DNA of 64,000 nucleotides from Pseudomonas sp. 21 (GTDB taxonomy: Bacteria > Pseudomonadota > Gammaproteobacteria > Pseudomonadales > Pseudomonadaceae): contig NZ_JYOA01000010.1 of the NCBI RefSeq assembly GCF_000955805.1, forward strand, positions 354,459 to 418,458, given 5' to 3'. Under the pieces are notes generated by a model. The model saw only the letters and a list, made by a program, of their open reading frames with translations, did not search any database and had not been told where the DNA came from. A program made the translations under genes and the position numbers. This document shows positions 20,967-30,248 of this stretch, in pieces. The first letter of the stretch is position 1. Every line of letters begins with the position of its first letter.

Positions 20967-21611
20967 TCAAAGGTTTGTTGAGGACCGTTCGGCGGTGCTT
21001 TCGAGCCAGCCTGCACTGCCTTGCCAGGTGGGCACCAGATTGAGCCCGGAGAGTGCGGTGGGCGCCCATTCCAGTGCCTCTTCCAGAGGCATCCTGACGG
21101 CGTCCAGGCAGGATTGCCTGTCCCGTTGCAGGATGGCGCGGGCATTGGCGACCTCGCCGGCGATGCTTTGCCCGGCGTCGGTGCTCAGGGCGCGAATCTG
21201 CGTGTGCCAGAGGTGGCGGGCCGAGCTGCCGGAAACGCCGCAGCTGCCCAGCGGCTCGTAATAGGACGAGCCGAACTGCGCGTAGCCGGCATTGACCAGT
21301 GCGTTGAAGTAGCGGCTCTGCGAGGTGATCGAGCCGCTGTCTCCACCGCGCAGCACGGCAAGACCGTCGGTCATGGCCTTGTCGATTTCCCTCAGGTAGT
21401 CGTCGGCGTGCTCGAAGGCTTCTGTGCTGGGTGCGCTGTAGATCGGCGAGGTGCGGGGTGAAAGGGCTGTCTCGCGCTGTTTGCCGCCATCGGTCGAGCC
21501 GGTGTTGAACAGGACGAGCGTGCAGCCCAGGGCCACGGCGATGGCGAGTAGGGGAAGAAAGTTCCGGTAGTGGCGCTGGAATGACGGGAGGGTGACGGTC
21601 TGCATGGCCAT
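20967..21611 (-). CDS. Membrane-anchored protein of unknown function
   Basis: A 214-residue protein not recognised. One hydrophobic helix at about residues 18-35 (FLPLLAIAVALGCTLVLF) is followed by a soluble, probably periplasmic domain with three cysteines (in GSCGVSG and RQSCLDA, likely able to form a disulfide). The helix includes ALGC, but the residues before the cysteine do not make a normal lipobox. ATG 21611 and ATG 21605 are both possible; neither has a strong ribosome site. It lies between cvrA and an acyl-CoA dehydrogenase, separated from the latter by a strong terminator, so it is probably its own unit. Confidence 0.72.
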   Translation of the reverse strand: MAMQTVTLPSFQRHYRNFLPLLAIAVALGCTLVLFNTGSTDGGKQRETALSPRTSPIYSAPSTEAFEHADDYLREIDKAMTDGLAVLRGGDSGSITSQSRYFNALVNAGYAQFGSSYYEPLGSCGVSGSSARHLWHTQIRALSTDAGQSIAGEVANARAILQRDRQSCLDAVRMPLEEALEWAPTALSGLNLVPTWQGSAGWLESTAERSSTNL

Positions 21612-21780
21612 GGTCGTGAGGGGCGGAAAATGCGCGGGCGCCATTCAACCGCATCTGCCTCGGGCCTCGCTGTCAGTTGGTTCAGTGTTGGTGGTGGGAA
21701 GTTTCCTTCAATTTTTTGGACTGCCTTCCGGCAACTTGTGGGACGCTTCCGCGCTCGTCGGCGCGGCCTTCATCGAGGCA

Positions 21781-21807
21781 TAAAAAAGCCCCGGACGTGA
21801 CCGGGGC
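21781..21807 (-). terminator. Intrinsic terminator of the acyl-CoA dehydrogenase gene
   Basis: On the minus strand GCCCCGG-TCACGT-CCGGGGC is followed by TTTTTTA, a classic intrinsic terminator 20 bases past the dehydrogenase stop. Confidence 0.9.
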
Positions 21808-21826
21808 GAAAGGGACATGCGGGGGC

Positions 21827-23644
21827 CTAGAACCAGGCGTCCTGCATGGTGGAACAGGTATCGTCGCGGCCTTCGAGCAGCGCCAGGTCGTGGTGGCAGG
21901 ACGGCACTTCCCAGGTCAGGAAGTAGCGCGCGGCCTGCAGCTTGCCGCGGTAGAAGTCGCTGTCGGCGGCATTGCCCCCGCCTTTCTGGATCTGCGCCAG
22001 GCCTTCCTCGGCGCGAATGGCCTGCTCCAGCCAGCGCCAGCCGATCACGGCGTGGCCGAAGACCTTCAGGTACAGCGCGGAGTTGGCCAGGCCCTGGGCC
22101 ACGCGTCCCTGCATCAGGTCGCCGAGCAGGCTCAGGGTGGTTGCGGACAGGCGCGCCATCAGTTGCTCCAGCGGCTCGCGCAGCTTGTCCAGCGATGGAT
22201 GCGCGCTGGCGCGCTCGCAGCACTGGTTGATCAGGCGGGTCAGCTGCTTCAGGCCGGCGCCATTGTTCTGCGCCAGCTTGCGGCCGAGCAGGTCGAGAGA
22301 CTGGATGCCGTGGGTGCCTTCGTGGATCGGGTTCAGGCGGTTGTCGCGGTAGTACTGCTCCACCGGGTATTCGCGGGTGTAGCCATGGCCGCCGAGGATC
22401 TGGATCGCCAGCTCGTTGGCCTTCAGGCAGAACTCCGAGGGCCAGGATTTGACGATCGGGGTGAGCAGGTCGAGCAGCTCGTGGGCCTGCTTGCGCTCTT
22501 CCTCGGTGGGCAGGGTTTCACAGTCGTCCACCAGGCGCGAGGCGTACAGGCCCAGATCGAAGGCGCCCTCGACGTAGGCCTTCTGCGTCAGCAGCATGCG
22601 CTTCACGTCGGTGTGCTGGACGATGGAGACCGGTGCCGAGGTCGGGTCCTTGGCATCCACCGGGCGGCCTTGCGGGCGCTCGCGGGCGTATTCCAGGGAG
22701 TACAGGTAGCCGGCGTAGCCGAGCATGATCGCGCCCATGCCAACGCCGATGCGCGCCTCGTTCATCATCTGGAACATGTAGGCCAGGCCATGGTGCGGCT
22801 TGCCGACGAGGTAGCCGACGCACTCGCCCTTGTCGCCGAAGTTCAGCGCAGTGGAGGTGGTGCCGCGCCAGCCCATCTTGTGGAACAGGCCGGCCAGGGT
22901 CACGTCGTTGCGTGCGCCGAGGGAACCGTCGTCGTTGACCAGGAACTTGGGCACGATGAACAGGCTGATGCCCTTCACGCCGGGCGGTGCGTCCGGCAGC
23001 TTGGCCAGGACCATGTGCACGATGTTCTCCGACAGCGGGTGGTCGCCGCCGGAAATGAAGATCTTGTTGCCCTTGATCCGGTAGCTGCCGTCGGCGGCCG
23101 GTTCCGCGCGGGTGCGGATGTCCGCCAGCGACGAACCGGCGTGGGGCTCGGTCAGCGCCATGGTGCCGAAGAAGCGCGCGTCGATCATCGGCTGCAGGAA
23201 CAGGCGCTTCTGCTCGTCGCTGCCGAAGGTCTCGATCAGGTGGCTGGCGCCCATGCTCAGCATCGGATAGGACGAGGTGGCGATGTTGGCCGACTGGAAG
23301 TGCGCGAAGCAGGCGCGCGACAGCAGGTGCGGCAGCTGCATGCCGCCCTGTTCGAAGCTGCGCGAGGCGTTCTGGAAGCCGGCCTCGTTGAAGGCGTCCA
23401 CCGCCGGCTTCACTTCCGGAATCAGTACCGCGCCGCCGTCGACGTACTGCGGTTCGTTCTCGTCGTTCTTGCGGTTGTGCGGGGCGAACAGCTCTTCGGC
23501 GATGCCGCGCGCGGTGGACAGGGCGGCATCGAAGGTCTCGCGGTTGTGGTCGGCGAAGCGTTCGCGCTGGGTCAGGGCCTGCGCGTCGAGCACTTCGTAG
23601 AGTTCGAAAGCGAGGTTGCGGGAGCTGAGCAGGGTCTCGGACAT
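21827..23644 (-). CDS. Acyl-CoA dehydrogenase (605-residue class with C-terminal extension)
   Basis: An FAD-dependent acyl-CoA dehydrogenase with a ~120-residue C-terminal extension beyond the normal ~400-residue core. The FAD/substrate loop is ALTEPHAGSSLADI and the catalytic-glutamate segment is NPIHEGTHGIQSLDLLGRK. ILGGHGYTREYPVEQYYRD is also typical. Enzymes of this 600-residue class oxidise long-chain or branched acyl-CoAs in Pseudomonas. ATG 23644 is preceded by GGAGG. The gene is divergent from rlmJ and stands alone with its own terminator. Position matches PAO1 PA5020. Confidence 0.93.
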   Translation of the reverse strand: MSETLLSSRNLAFELYEVLDAQALTQRERFADHNRETFDAALSTARGIAEELFAPHNRKNDENEPQYVDGGAVLIPEVKPAVDAFNEAGFQNASRSFEQGGMQLPHLLSRACFAHFQSANIATSSYPMLSMGASHLIETFGSDEQKRLFLQPMIDARFFGTMALTEPHAGSSLADIRTRAEPAADGSYRIKGNKIFISGGDHPLSENIVHMVLAKLPDAPPGVKGISLFIVPKFLVNDDGSLGARNDVTLAGLFHKMGWRGTTSTALNFGDKGECVGYLVGKPHHGLAYMFQMMNEARIGVGMGAIMLGYAGYLYSLEYARERPQGRPVDAKDPTSAPVSIVQHTDVKRMLLTQKAYVEGAFDLGLYASRLVDDCETLPTEEERKQAHELLDLLTPIVKSWPSEFCLKANELAIQILGGHGYTREYPVEQYYRDNRLNPIHEGTHGIQSLDLLGRKLAQNNGAGLKQLTRLINQCCERASAHPSLDKLREPLEQLMARLSATTLSLLGDLMQGRVAQGLANSALYLKVFGHAVIGWRWLEQAIRAEEGLAQIQKGGGNAADSDFYRGKLQAARYFLTWEVPSCHHDLALLEGRDDTCSTMQDAWF

Positions 23645-23822
23645 GGATCGACCTCCGTGGGAATCGGCGCAGTCTAGTCTGGTGAATGAAGCGCGCACAG
23701 AATCATCCATGAGCGTGATAAAGGGCTAAAACGCCCGGCCTCCCGGCGGGCCCCGGCGACGGCGGACTCGCACCGCACCCGCCCCAGGACCTAAACTGCG
23801 CGCCTTGAGGAGTCCGCTATCC

Positions 23823-24659
23823 ATGAACTACCGCCACGCCTACCACGCCGGCAACCACGCCGACGTGCTGAAACACATCGTCCTCGCCCGCATCTTCGCG
23901 CTGATGGCGCGCAAGGACACGCCTTTCGCCTACCTCGACAGCCACTCCGGCATCGGCCTGTACGACCTGCTGGGCGATGAAGCCAGCCGCACCGGCGAGT
24001 GGGAGTCGGGCATCGGCCGCCTGCATGAGCGCGATGATCTGCCGGAGTTGCTGCAGGATTACCTGGAGGTGGTGCGCGCGCTCAATCCCGATGGCGGCCT
24101 GGAGTTCTACCCCGGCTCGCCCGAGCTGGCGCGACGCCTGACCCGCCCGCAGGATCGGGTGATGCTCAACGAGTTGCACCCGGAAGACGGTCGCCTGCTC
24201 AAGGCCAACATGGCCGGCGAGCGCCGCATTTCCGTGCATCAGGGCGACGGCTGGCTGCTGCCGCGGGCCTTCCTGCCGGTTGCCGAGAAGCGAGGCGTAC
24301 TGCTGATCGACCCGCCCTTCGAGCAGCCCGATGACCTGGAGCGCTGCATAACCGCACTGGACGAAGCCATTGGGCGCATGCGCCAGACCGTGGTCGCCAT
24401 CTGGTATCCGATCAAGGACCGCCGCCAGCTCAAACGCTTCTACCAGCGCCTGGAGAAAAGCTCGGCGCCGAAGATGCTTCGCGTGGAGCTGTGCGTGCAT
24501 CCGGCAGATACGGCTGACCGTCTGAACGGCTCCGGGCTGGTCATCGTCAACCCGCCGTGGCCGCTGGACGAGGAGCTGCGCGGGCTGTTGCCGTGGTTGG
24601 CGGACACGCTGGCGCAGAGCGAAGGCAGCAGCCAGGTGGACTGGCTGATCGCCGAATGA
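23823..24659 (+). CDS. rlmJ: 23S rRNA (adenine2030-N6)-methyltransferase RlmJ
   Basis: A 278-residue SAM-dependent methyltransferase for A2030 of 23S rRNA. MNYRHAYHAGNHADVLKH is the RlmJ N-terminal signature, and the catalytic DPPF motif is near residue 163 (LIDPPFEQPDD). A second NPPW motif sits near 243. Start ATG 23823 gives the family N-terminus exactly; GAGG stands about eight bases ahead. A strong terminator follows at once, so the gene is monocistronic. The ortholog in PAO1 is PA5019. Confidence 0.95.
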   Translation: MNYRHAYHAGNHADVLKHIVLARIFALMARKDTPFAYLDSHSGIGLYDLLGDEASRTGEWESGIGRLHERDDLPELLQDYLEVVRALNPDGGLEFYPGSPELARRLTRPQDRVMLNELHPEDGRLLKANMAGERRISVHQGDGWLLPRAFLPVAEKRGVLLIDPPFEQPDDLERCITALDEAIGRMRQTVVAIWYPIKDRRQLKRFYQRLEKSSAPKMLRVELCVHPADTADRLNGSGLVIVNPPWPLDEELRGLLPWLADTLAQSEGSSQVDWLIAE

Positions 24660-24660
24660 A

Positions 24661-24690
24661 AAAAGCCCCGGCAGTGCCGGGGCTTTTTCT
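24661..24690 (+). terminator. Intrinsic terminator of rlmJ
   Basis: GCCCCGG-CAGT-CCGGGGC with an A-tract in front and TTTTTCTT behind begins two bases after the rlmJ stop. The flanking A and T runs suggest it may also work for transcripts arriving from the msrA side. Confidence 0.92.
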
Positions 24691-24726
24691 TGGGGGTGAC
24701 CGTGACGGTTCAGTGTGGCTCGGACC

Positions 24727-24841
24727 GATCGCGGACGGAGTCCGCTCCTACGCTACGGATGAGCCAGGTGCCCGTGTAGGAGCGAGCTTGCTCGCGAACC
24801 GATCTTGCAGCGGGGTTGTTCGCGAGCAAGCTCGCTCCTAC
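24727..24841. repeat. REP cluster between rlmJ and msrA (three units, two families)
   Basis: Unit 1 (24727-24751) is a reverse copy of the GTAGGAGCGGACTCCGTCCG type. Unit 2 (24776-24799) is a forward copy of the GTAGGAGCGAGCTTGCTCGC type. Unit 3 (24818-24841) is the same type reversed, so units 2 and 3 form an inverted doublet. Each unit has its own internal stem. It lies between the converging 3' ends of rlmJ and msrA. Confidence 0.92.
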
Positions 24842-24851
24842 AGGTATGGGC

Positions 24852-25499
24852 TTACGCCGGCAGGCACACGCCCGTGCCGCCCAGGCCGCAATAGCCGTTG
24901 GGGTTCTTCGCCAGGTACTGCTGGTGGTAGGCCTCGGCGTAGTAGAACGGCGGCACTTCGCGGATTTCCGTGGTGATCGCGCCGTAGCCCTTGGCGTCGA
25001 GCTCCTTCTGGAAGGCCGCGCGGCTGGCGTCGATGGCGGCTTTCTGCGCCTGGTCGAACCAGTAGATCACCGAGCGGTACTGGGTGCCGGTGTCGTTACC
25101 CTGGCGCATGCCCTGGGTTGGATCGTGGGATTCCCAGAACACCTTCAGCAGCGCTTCGATGCTGGTTTCGCGCGGGTCATAAGCTACCAGCACCACTTCG
25201 CTGTGGCCGGTCAGGCCGGAGCAGACTTCGTCGTAGGTCGGGTTCGGCGTGTAGCCGCCGGCATAGCCCACTGCGGTGACCCACACACCCGGCTGTTGCC
25301 AGAAGCGCCGCTCGGCGCCCCAGAAGCAACCCAGGCCGACAACGATCTGCTGCACGCCGGCGGGGAAGGGCGCCGTCAGCGGGTGGCCATTGACGTAATG
25401 CGCTTCGGGCACCGGCATCGGGCTTTCACGCCCCGGCAGGGCCTGGGCGGAGCTGGGCAGTTCCAGTTTGTGGGCAAGTATTTGCGAGCGCAGGGTCAT
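24852..25499 (-). CDS. msrA: Peptide methionine sulfoxide reductase MsrA
   Basis: A 215-residue enzyme that repairs methionine-S-sulfoxide in proteins. The catalytic cysteine is Cys58 in GCFWGAE; two C-terminal cysteines ([10 protein letters not shown]) serve as resolving residues recycled by thioredoxin. ATG 25499 was chosen because [16 protein letters not shown] is the usual Pseudomonas MsrA beginning and a GGAGAC site precedes it. No MsrB domain is fused. It ends ten bases before the REP cluster. Confidence 0.95.
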   Translation of the reverse strand: MTLRSQILAHKLELPSSAQALPGRESPMPVPEAHYVNGHPLTAPFPAGVQQIVVGLGCFWGAERRFWQQPGVWVTAVGYAGGYTPNPTYDEVCSGLTGHSEVVLVAYDPRETSIEALLKVFWESHDPTQGMRQGNDTGTQYRSVIYWFDQAQKAAIDASRAAFQKELDAKGYGAITTEIREVPPFYYAEAYHQQYLAKNPNGYCGLGGTGVCLPA

Positions 25500-25632
25500 G
25501 GCATTCGTCTCCTGTCGAATAGGGGCGGCAATAGACTCGGGTACTCGCCGAAGATTACAGCGTTTGTTTTGCTTTGCGGGAGGTTTGATACCGCTTGCGG
25601 AACTGGCTGCGGGCACGCCGCGCCAGAGCGCC

Positions 25633-28332
25633 TCAATGTGGGCGGCAGGGATAGCGCTGCAGGCTGGAGGACAGGTCGTGGCTGGGGATGGGCTTGTCGA
25701 ACAGGTAGCCCTGGCCGATGTCGCAGCGGTTGCGCCGCAGGAAGGCCAGCTGGGCGGCGGTCTCGACGCCTTCGGCGACCACCTGCAGCTTGAGGTTGTG
25801 GGCCATGGCGATCACCGCCGAGGTGATTTCCATGTCGTCCTGGTTGTCCGGGATGTCCTTGATGAAGCTGCGATCGATCTTGATCACGTCGATGGGGAAT
25901 TTCTTCAGGTAGCTCAGCGACGAGTAGCCGGTGCCGAAGTCGTCCATCGCCAGGGTCAGGCCGAGGCTCTTCAGGCGCTCCAGCTGCTGGCGGGTGTCGT
26001 CGGTGGCGTCCAGCAGCAGGCTTTCGGTGAGCTCCAGCTCCAGCTGGCAGGCCGGGATGCTTTCCTCGTGGAGGATCGCGGCGATGGAACCGACCAGGTC
26101 CGGGTCGCTGAACTGCTTGGGCGACAGGTTGATCGCCATGTGCAGCTCGCCCAGGCCCTTGGCGGCCAACTCGCGGACCTGCCGGCAGGCCTGGCGGATC
26201 ACCCATTTGCCGATGGGGATGATCAGCCCGGTTTCCTCGGCGACGCTGATGAACTGGTCCGGGCGGATCATGCCCTTCTCCGGGTGCTGCCAGCGCAGCA
26301 GTGCTTCCAGGCCGAGCAGCGCGCCGCTGCGCAGGCAGAGCTTGGGCTGGTAGTGCACCGCCAGTTCGTCCTGTACCAGCGCGCGGCGCAGGTTACTCTC
26401 GACGAACAGCTTGTAGCTCGCCTCGGCGGTCATCGCCTCGGTGAAGGTCTGCACCTGGTGCTTGCCGTTGGCCTTGGCCTTGTGCAGCGCCAGGCCCGCG
26501 TGTTTCATCAGGGTTTGCGGGTCCTGCCCGTGTTGCGGCGCGTAGGCGATACCCACGGAGCCGGTGATGCTGATCAGCTGGTTGTCGACGAACAGCGGCT
26601 TGTCGAGCACGTCGAGGATCTGCGCGGCGACCTTCTCGCCACGGCCGGCGACGGATTCTTCCAGCAGCACGGCGAACTCGTTGCTGGCGAAGCGCGCCAG
26701 GGTGGCGCTGTCGCTCAGGCTGCTGCGCAGGCGCCGGGCGAGGTTGGCCAGCAGCTTGTCGCCGGTCTGGTGGCCGAGGCTGTCGTTGATCCGCTTGAAG
26801 TTGTCGATATCCACCAGCAGCAGGCTCAGCGAATGCTCGCTGCCCACCTGCAGGCGTTCTTCCAGGGCGTTGATGAAGAAGTGCCGGTTGGCCAGCCCGG
26901 TGAGGTTGTCGCGGTAGGCGAGCTTCTCGATGTGCTGCTGGGCCAGCTTGCTTTGGGTGATGTCTTCGTAGATGCCGATGTAGTGGGTCAGCTCGCCCTT
27001 GTCGTCGTAGACCTTGGACAGCGACAGCTGGCCCCAGTAGGGCTCGAGATTCTTGCGCCGGCTGCGGAACTCGCCCTGCCAGCTGTTCTGCGTGACCAGG
27101 GTGGAGCGCGCGTCGAACAGCAGTTCGCTGAGATTCGCCAGCGCCGGCAGCTCCGGCAGGCGGCGGCCGCGCACTTCGTCGGCGCCGTACTGGGTGATGG
27201 CGGTGAAGCTCGGGTTGACGTATTCCACCAGGCCGTCGCGGTCGATCAGCAGGAAGGCGCTGGCGCTCTGCTCGACGGCGCGCTGGAACAGGTGCAGGGC
27301 GCTGGAGACGTTGCGTCGCTCGTGGTTCATCAGGACCTGGGCGTACTGGTCGGCCAGCTCGCCGGCGAAGGCGATCTCGTCGCTCTGCCACATGCGCACT
27401 TCGCCAACGTGTTCCAGGCACAGCACACCGACCACTTCGCCGCCGACGCGGATGGTGGCGTCGAGCATGGCGCTGATGCCCTGCGGGCGCAGGTAGCGTG
27501 CGGCCAGTTCCTGGGTGCGCGGGTCCTGCTGGGCGTTGTGCGCGTCGATGGCGCGGCCGCTGTGCACCGCGTCGAGGTAGTTGGGGAAGTGGCTGGCGTC
27601 GATGTCCTGGGGCTTTTCGTACTGGTCGGTGTCGCGGCGATAGATGGTCACCGCCTCCAGGCGATGGTCCGGGTGCAGGCGCCAGATGCCGGCGCGGGCC
27701 ACGTCATAGGCCTCGCAGGCGGCCTGGGCGATCAGCTGCGCGGCTTCGAGCAGCGGGTCGCTGGACAGGTAGCGGTGCCGCGCCAGGCGCACGATAAGGT
27801 TCTGCTGGGTGCGCGAGCGCACCAGGTGCTGCAGGTGTTCGTCCTGGGAACGCTGGTACATCTCCAGGGACATCTTCAGGCGGATGTTCTGCGCTTCCAG
27901 GTCCAGCAGGCGCGGGTCCAGTTCGGTTTCGTGCTCGTCCGCCTCGGTCTGCAGCAGGTAGCCGTGGAGCAACTGGCGGCCGTGCTGCTGGAAGGACTCG
28001 CCGACCTCCAGCACGTTCAGCGTGCCGCGCGGCGAGTGAAGCAGGTAGCGCACCCGGTAACGGCCGTCCTTGAGCAGTTGCTGCTGCACCTGCTCATGCA
28101 GGCGATGGCGCGCTTCGGGCTCCATCAGGCTGGCATAGGGGGCGTCGAGGAGGCCGCAGAGGTCCTGGGCCGGCACGCCGATCTGGCGTTCGCAGCCGGG
28201 GTCGAGGAACAGCAGGGTCCAGCTGGGTTCGTTCAGGCGCTCGAAGCGCAGCATCCCGAGCCTCGAAGGGACGGGAAGCTGCGTGACAACCTCGGCCGCC
28301 TGACGGCTGGCGGCATCGGGATGACTCTTCAT
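25633..28332 (-). CDS. dipA: Cyclic-di-GMP phosphodiesterase DipA (PAS-GAF-PAS-GGDEF-EAL)
   Basis: An 899-residue cytoplasmic signalling protein: PAS-like domain (about 27-130), GAF (about 190-335), PAS with PAC (about 345-460), GGDEF-type domain (about 470-630) and EAL (about 640-890). The GGDEF signature is changed to ASNEF near residue 547, so cyclase activity is not expected. The EAL domain keeps [22 protein letters not shown] and EGVET, so it should cleave c-di-GMP. In P. aeruginosa the ortholog (PA5017) controls biofilm dispersal. The ATG at 28332 stands alone with 264 non-coding bases ahead. Confidence 0.93.
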   Translation of the reverse strand: MKSHPDAASRQAAEVVTQLPVPSRLGMLRFERLNEPSWTLLFLDPGCERQIGVPAQDLCGLLDAPYASLMEPEARHRLHEQVQQQLLKDGRYRVRYLLHSPRGTLNVLEVGESFQQHGRQLLHGYLLQTEADEHETELDPRLLDLEAQNIRLKMSLEMYQRSQDEHLQHLVRSRTQQNLIVRLARHRYLSSDPLLEAAQLIAQAACEAYDVARAGIWRLHPDHRLEAVTIYRRDTDQYEKPQDIDASHFPNYLDAVHSGRAIDAHNAQQDPRTQELAARYLRPQGISAMLDATIRVGGEVVGVLCLEHVGEVRMWQSDEIAFAGELADQYAQVLMNHERRNVSSALHLFQRAVEQSASAFLLIDRDGLVEYVNPSFTAITQYGADEVRGRRLPELPALANLSELLFDARSTLVTQNSWQGEFRSRRKNLEPYWGQLSLSKVYDDKGELTHYIGIYEDITQSKLAQQHIEKLAYRDNLTGLANRHFFINALEERLQVGSEHSLSLLLVDIDNFKRINDSLGHQTGDKLLANLARRLRSSLSDSATLARFASNEFAVLLEESVAGRGEKVAAQILDVLDKPLFVDNQLISITGSVGIAYAPQHGQDPQTLMKHAGLALHKAKANGKHQVQTFTEAMTAEASYKLFVESNLRRALVQDELAVHYQPKLCLRSGALLGLEALLRWQHPEKGMIRPDQFISVAEETGLIIPIGKWVIRQACRQVRELAAKGLGELHMAINLSPKQFSDPDLVGSIAAILHEESIPACQLELELTESLLLDATDDTRQQLERLKSLGLTLAMDDFGTGYSSLSYLKKFPIDVIKIDRSFIKDIPDNQDDMEITSAVIAMAHNLKLQVVAEGVETAAQLAFLRRNRCDIGQGYLFDKPIPSHDLSSSLQRYPCRPH

Positions 28333-28500
28333 GCGCGGGAGATTTCCAGGGTGCTGGATGGGGTACTTCGCCCCACCCGACTTCTATGGGCGTTGGCAAG
28401 ATTTGCATGAGGCACGGGGCCATGACAAGCCAAGACTGTATCGGCCGTCACGGATCGAAGTTGAGGCAGTGCAGGGAGCCAGGCGTGACCGCCGGTCCGG

Positions 28501-28530
28501 ACAAAAAGAAGCCCCGCCGTCCGGCAGGGC
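28501..28530 (-). terminator. Main intrinsic terminator of aceE-aceF
   Basis: On the minus strand GCCCTGCCG pairs with CGGCGGGGC (one G-U pair) and is followed by TTCTTTTTGT. It lies about 67 bases past the aceF stop. Confidence 0.85.
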
Positions 28531-28564
28531 TGGAGAGTACGAGCGTGGCGTGCTCGTCGAGAGG

Positions 28565-28589
28565 AAAGGCCGGCGCGGGGCCGGCCTTT
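28565..28589 (-). terminator. First hairpin after aceF
   Basis: AAAGGCCGGC / GCCGGCCTTT forms a 10-bp stem starting eight bases after the aceF stop. The T-run is short, so it is probably a weak terminator or 3' stabiliser ahead of the stronger one at 28501-28530. Confidence 0.6.
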
Positions 28590-28596
28590 GCAACAC

Positions 28597-30237
28597 TTAC
28601 AGGAGCAGGGTACGGATATCGCCCAGCAGGTCGGACAGGCGCTTGGTGTAGCGCGCAGCCGCGGCCCCGTTGATCACGCGGTGATCGTAGGACAGCGACA
28701 GCGGCAGCATCAGGCGCGGCTGGAAGGCCTTGCCGTCCCACACCGGCTGCATGGTTGCCTTGCTGACACCCAGGATCGCCACTTCCGGCGCGTTGACGAT
28801 CGGCGTGAAGCCGGTGCCGCCAATGTGGCCGAGGCTGGAGATGGTGAAGCAGGCGCCCTGCATGGCGTCGGCGGAGAGCTTCTTGGTGCGCGCTTTCTCG
28901 GCCAGTTCGGCGGCTTCGGCGGCGAGTTGCAGGAGGCTCTTCTGGTCGACGTTCTTGATCACCGGCACCAGCAGGCCGTCCGGCGTGTCCACGGCGAAGC
29001 CGATGTTCACGTACTTCTTGCGGATCAGCGCCTTGCCGCTGGGGGCCAGCGAGCTGTTGAAGTCCGGCATTTCCTTGAGCAGGTGGGCACAGGCCTTCAG
29101 CAGGATCGGCAGCACGGTCAGCTTGACGCCCGCCTTCTCCGCCACGGCTTTCTGGGCCACGCGGAAGGCTTCCATCTCGGTGATGTCGGCCGAGTCGAAC
29201 TGGGTCACGTGCGGCACGTTCAGCCAGCTGCGGTGCAGGTTGGCAGCGCCGACCTGCATCAGGCGGGTCATCGCCACTTCTTCCACTTCGCCGAACTTGC
29301 TGAAGTCGACTTCCGGGATCGGCGGGATGCCCGCGCCACCGGTAGCGCCCGCAGCCGGGCCGGATTTGGCGCGTTGCAGTTGTTCCTTGACGAACGCCTG
29401 CACGTCTTCCTTGAGGATGCGGCCTTTCGGACCGGTGCCTTTCACTTCGCCCAGCTCGACGCCGAACTCGCGGGCGACCATGCGCACCGCGGGGCCGGCG
29501 TGAACCTTGGTGCCGTCACGGCTGGGCGCGCCCACCGGAGCGGCTTCCGCAGCCTTGGCCGGTGCGGCAGCCGGTGCCGGAGCGGCGGCTGGAGCAGCAG
29601 CGGCCGGTGCAGCAGCCGGAGTGGGTTCAGCGGCAGCCGGGGCAGCAGCGCCCGCGACCTTGAGCTTGAGGATCAGGTCGCCGGTGCCGACTTCGTCACC
29701 GACCTTGATCGACACGCTCTCCACCACGCCGGAAGCCGGCGAGGGGATTTCCATGCTGGCCTTGTCCGACTCCAGGGTGATCAGCGACTGGTCGGCTTCG
29801 ACCGTGTCGCCGGCTTTCACCATGACCTCGATGACATTGGCCTTGCCGGCCGAGCCGATGTCCGGGACGTGGATGTCCTGGACGCTGGCGCCAGCAGCAG
29901 GCGCGGCAGCCGGCGCCGGGGCAGCGGCCGGAGCCTCTGCCTTCGGAGCCTCGGCGGCCGGAGCCGGCGCGTCGGCCTTGGGTGCTTCGGCAGCAGCCGA
30001 ACCACCCTCGACTTCCAGCTCGAGGATCTCGTCGCCTTCCTTCAGGGTGTCGCCCACCTTGACCTTCAGGCTCTTCACCACGCCGGCCTTCGGCGAGGGG
30101 ATTTCCATGCTGGCCTTGTCGGATTCCAGGGTCAGCAGGCTCTGGTCGGCCTCGACGGTGTCGCCGACCTTGACCAGCAGTTCGATCACTTCACCCTGAC
30201 CATTGCCGATGTCGGGTACACGAATCAGTTCGCTCAT
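28597..30237 (-). CDS. aceF: Pyruvate dehydrogenase E2, dihydrolipoyl acetyltransferase
   Basis: The 546-residue E2 core of pyruvate dehydrogenase. It has two lipoyl domains with lipoyl-lysines Lys41 and Lys159, both in ESDKASMEIPSP. They are joined by long alanine/proline-rich swinging arms (about 80-118 and 200-240), then an E3-binding domain (about 250-285) and the catalytic acetyltransferase domain ending with YDHRVINGAAAARY. E. coli has three lipoyl domains; two is usual for Pseudomonas. A strong GAGGAGAGG site precedes the ATG, 11 bases after aceE. Confidence 0.97.
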   Translation of the reverse strand: MSELIRVPDIGNGQGEVIELLVKVGDTVEADQSLLTLESDKASMEIPSPKAGVVKSLKVKVGDTLKEGDEILELEVEGGSAAAEAPKADAPAPAAEAPKAEAPAAAPAPAAAPAAGASVQDIHVPDIGSAGKANVIEVMVKAGDTVEADQSLITLESDKASMEIPSPASGVVESVSIKVGDEVGTGDLILKLKVAGAAAPAAAEPTPAAAPAAAAPAAAPAPAAAPAKAAEAAPVGAPSRDGTKVHAGPAVRMVAREFGVELGEVKGTGPKGRILKEDVQAFVKEQLQRAKSGPAAGATGGAGIPPIPEVDFSKFGEVEEVAMTRLMQVGAANLHRSWLNVPHVTQFDSADITEMEAFRVAQKAVAEKAGVKLTVLPILLKACAHLLKEMPDFNSSLAPSGKALIRKKYVNIGFAVDTPDGLLVPVIKNVDQKSLLQLAAEAAELAEKARTKKLSADAMQGACFTISSLGHIGGTGFTPIVNAPEVAILGVSKATMQPVWDGKAFQPRLMLPLSLSYDHRVINGAAAARYTKRLSDLLGDIRTLLL

Positions 30238-30248
30238 CGTGCCTCTCC

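Larger units (their letters stand above)
28333..28596. other. Intergenic region between dipA and aceF
   Basis: No gene is seen here. The right half carries two hairpins that end the aceE-aceF transcript; the left half (28333-28490) should hold the dipA promoter, but no clear -35/-10 pair could be named. Confidence 0.5.

Noticed and set aside
24776..24841. Inverted REP pair taken as a terminator or CRISPR-like repeat
   Set aside because: Units are dispersed, vary in spacing and lack unique spacers or a T-run, so they are REP elements.
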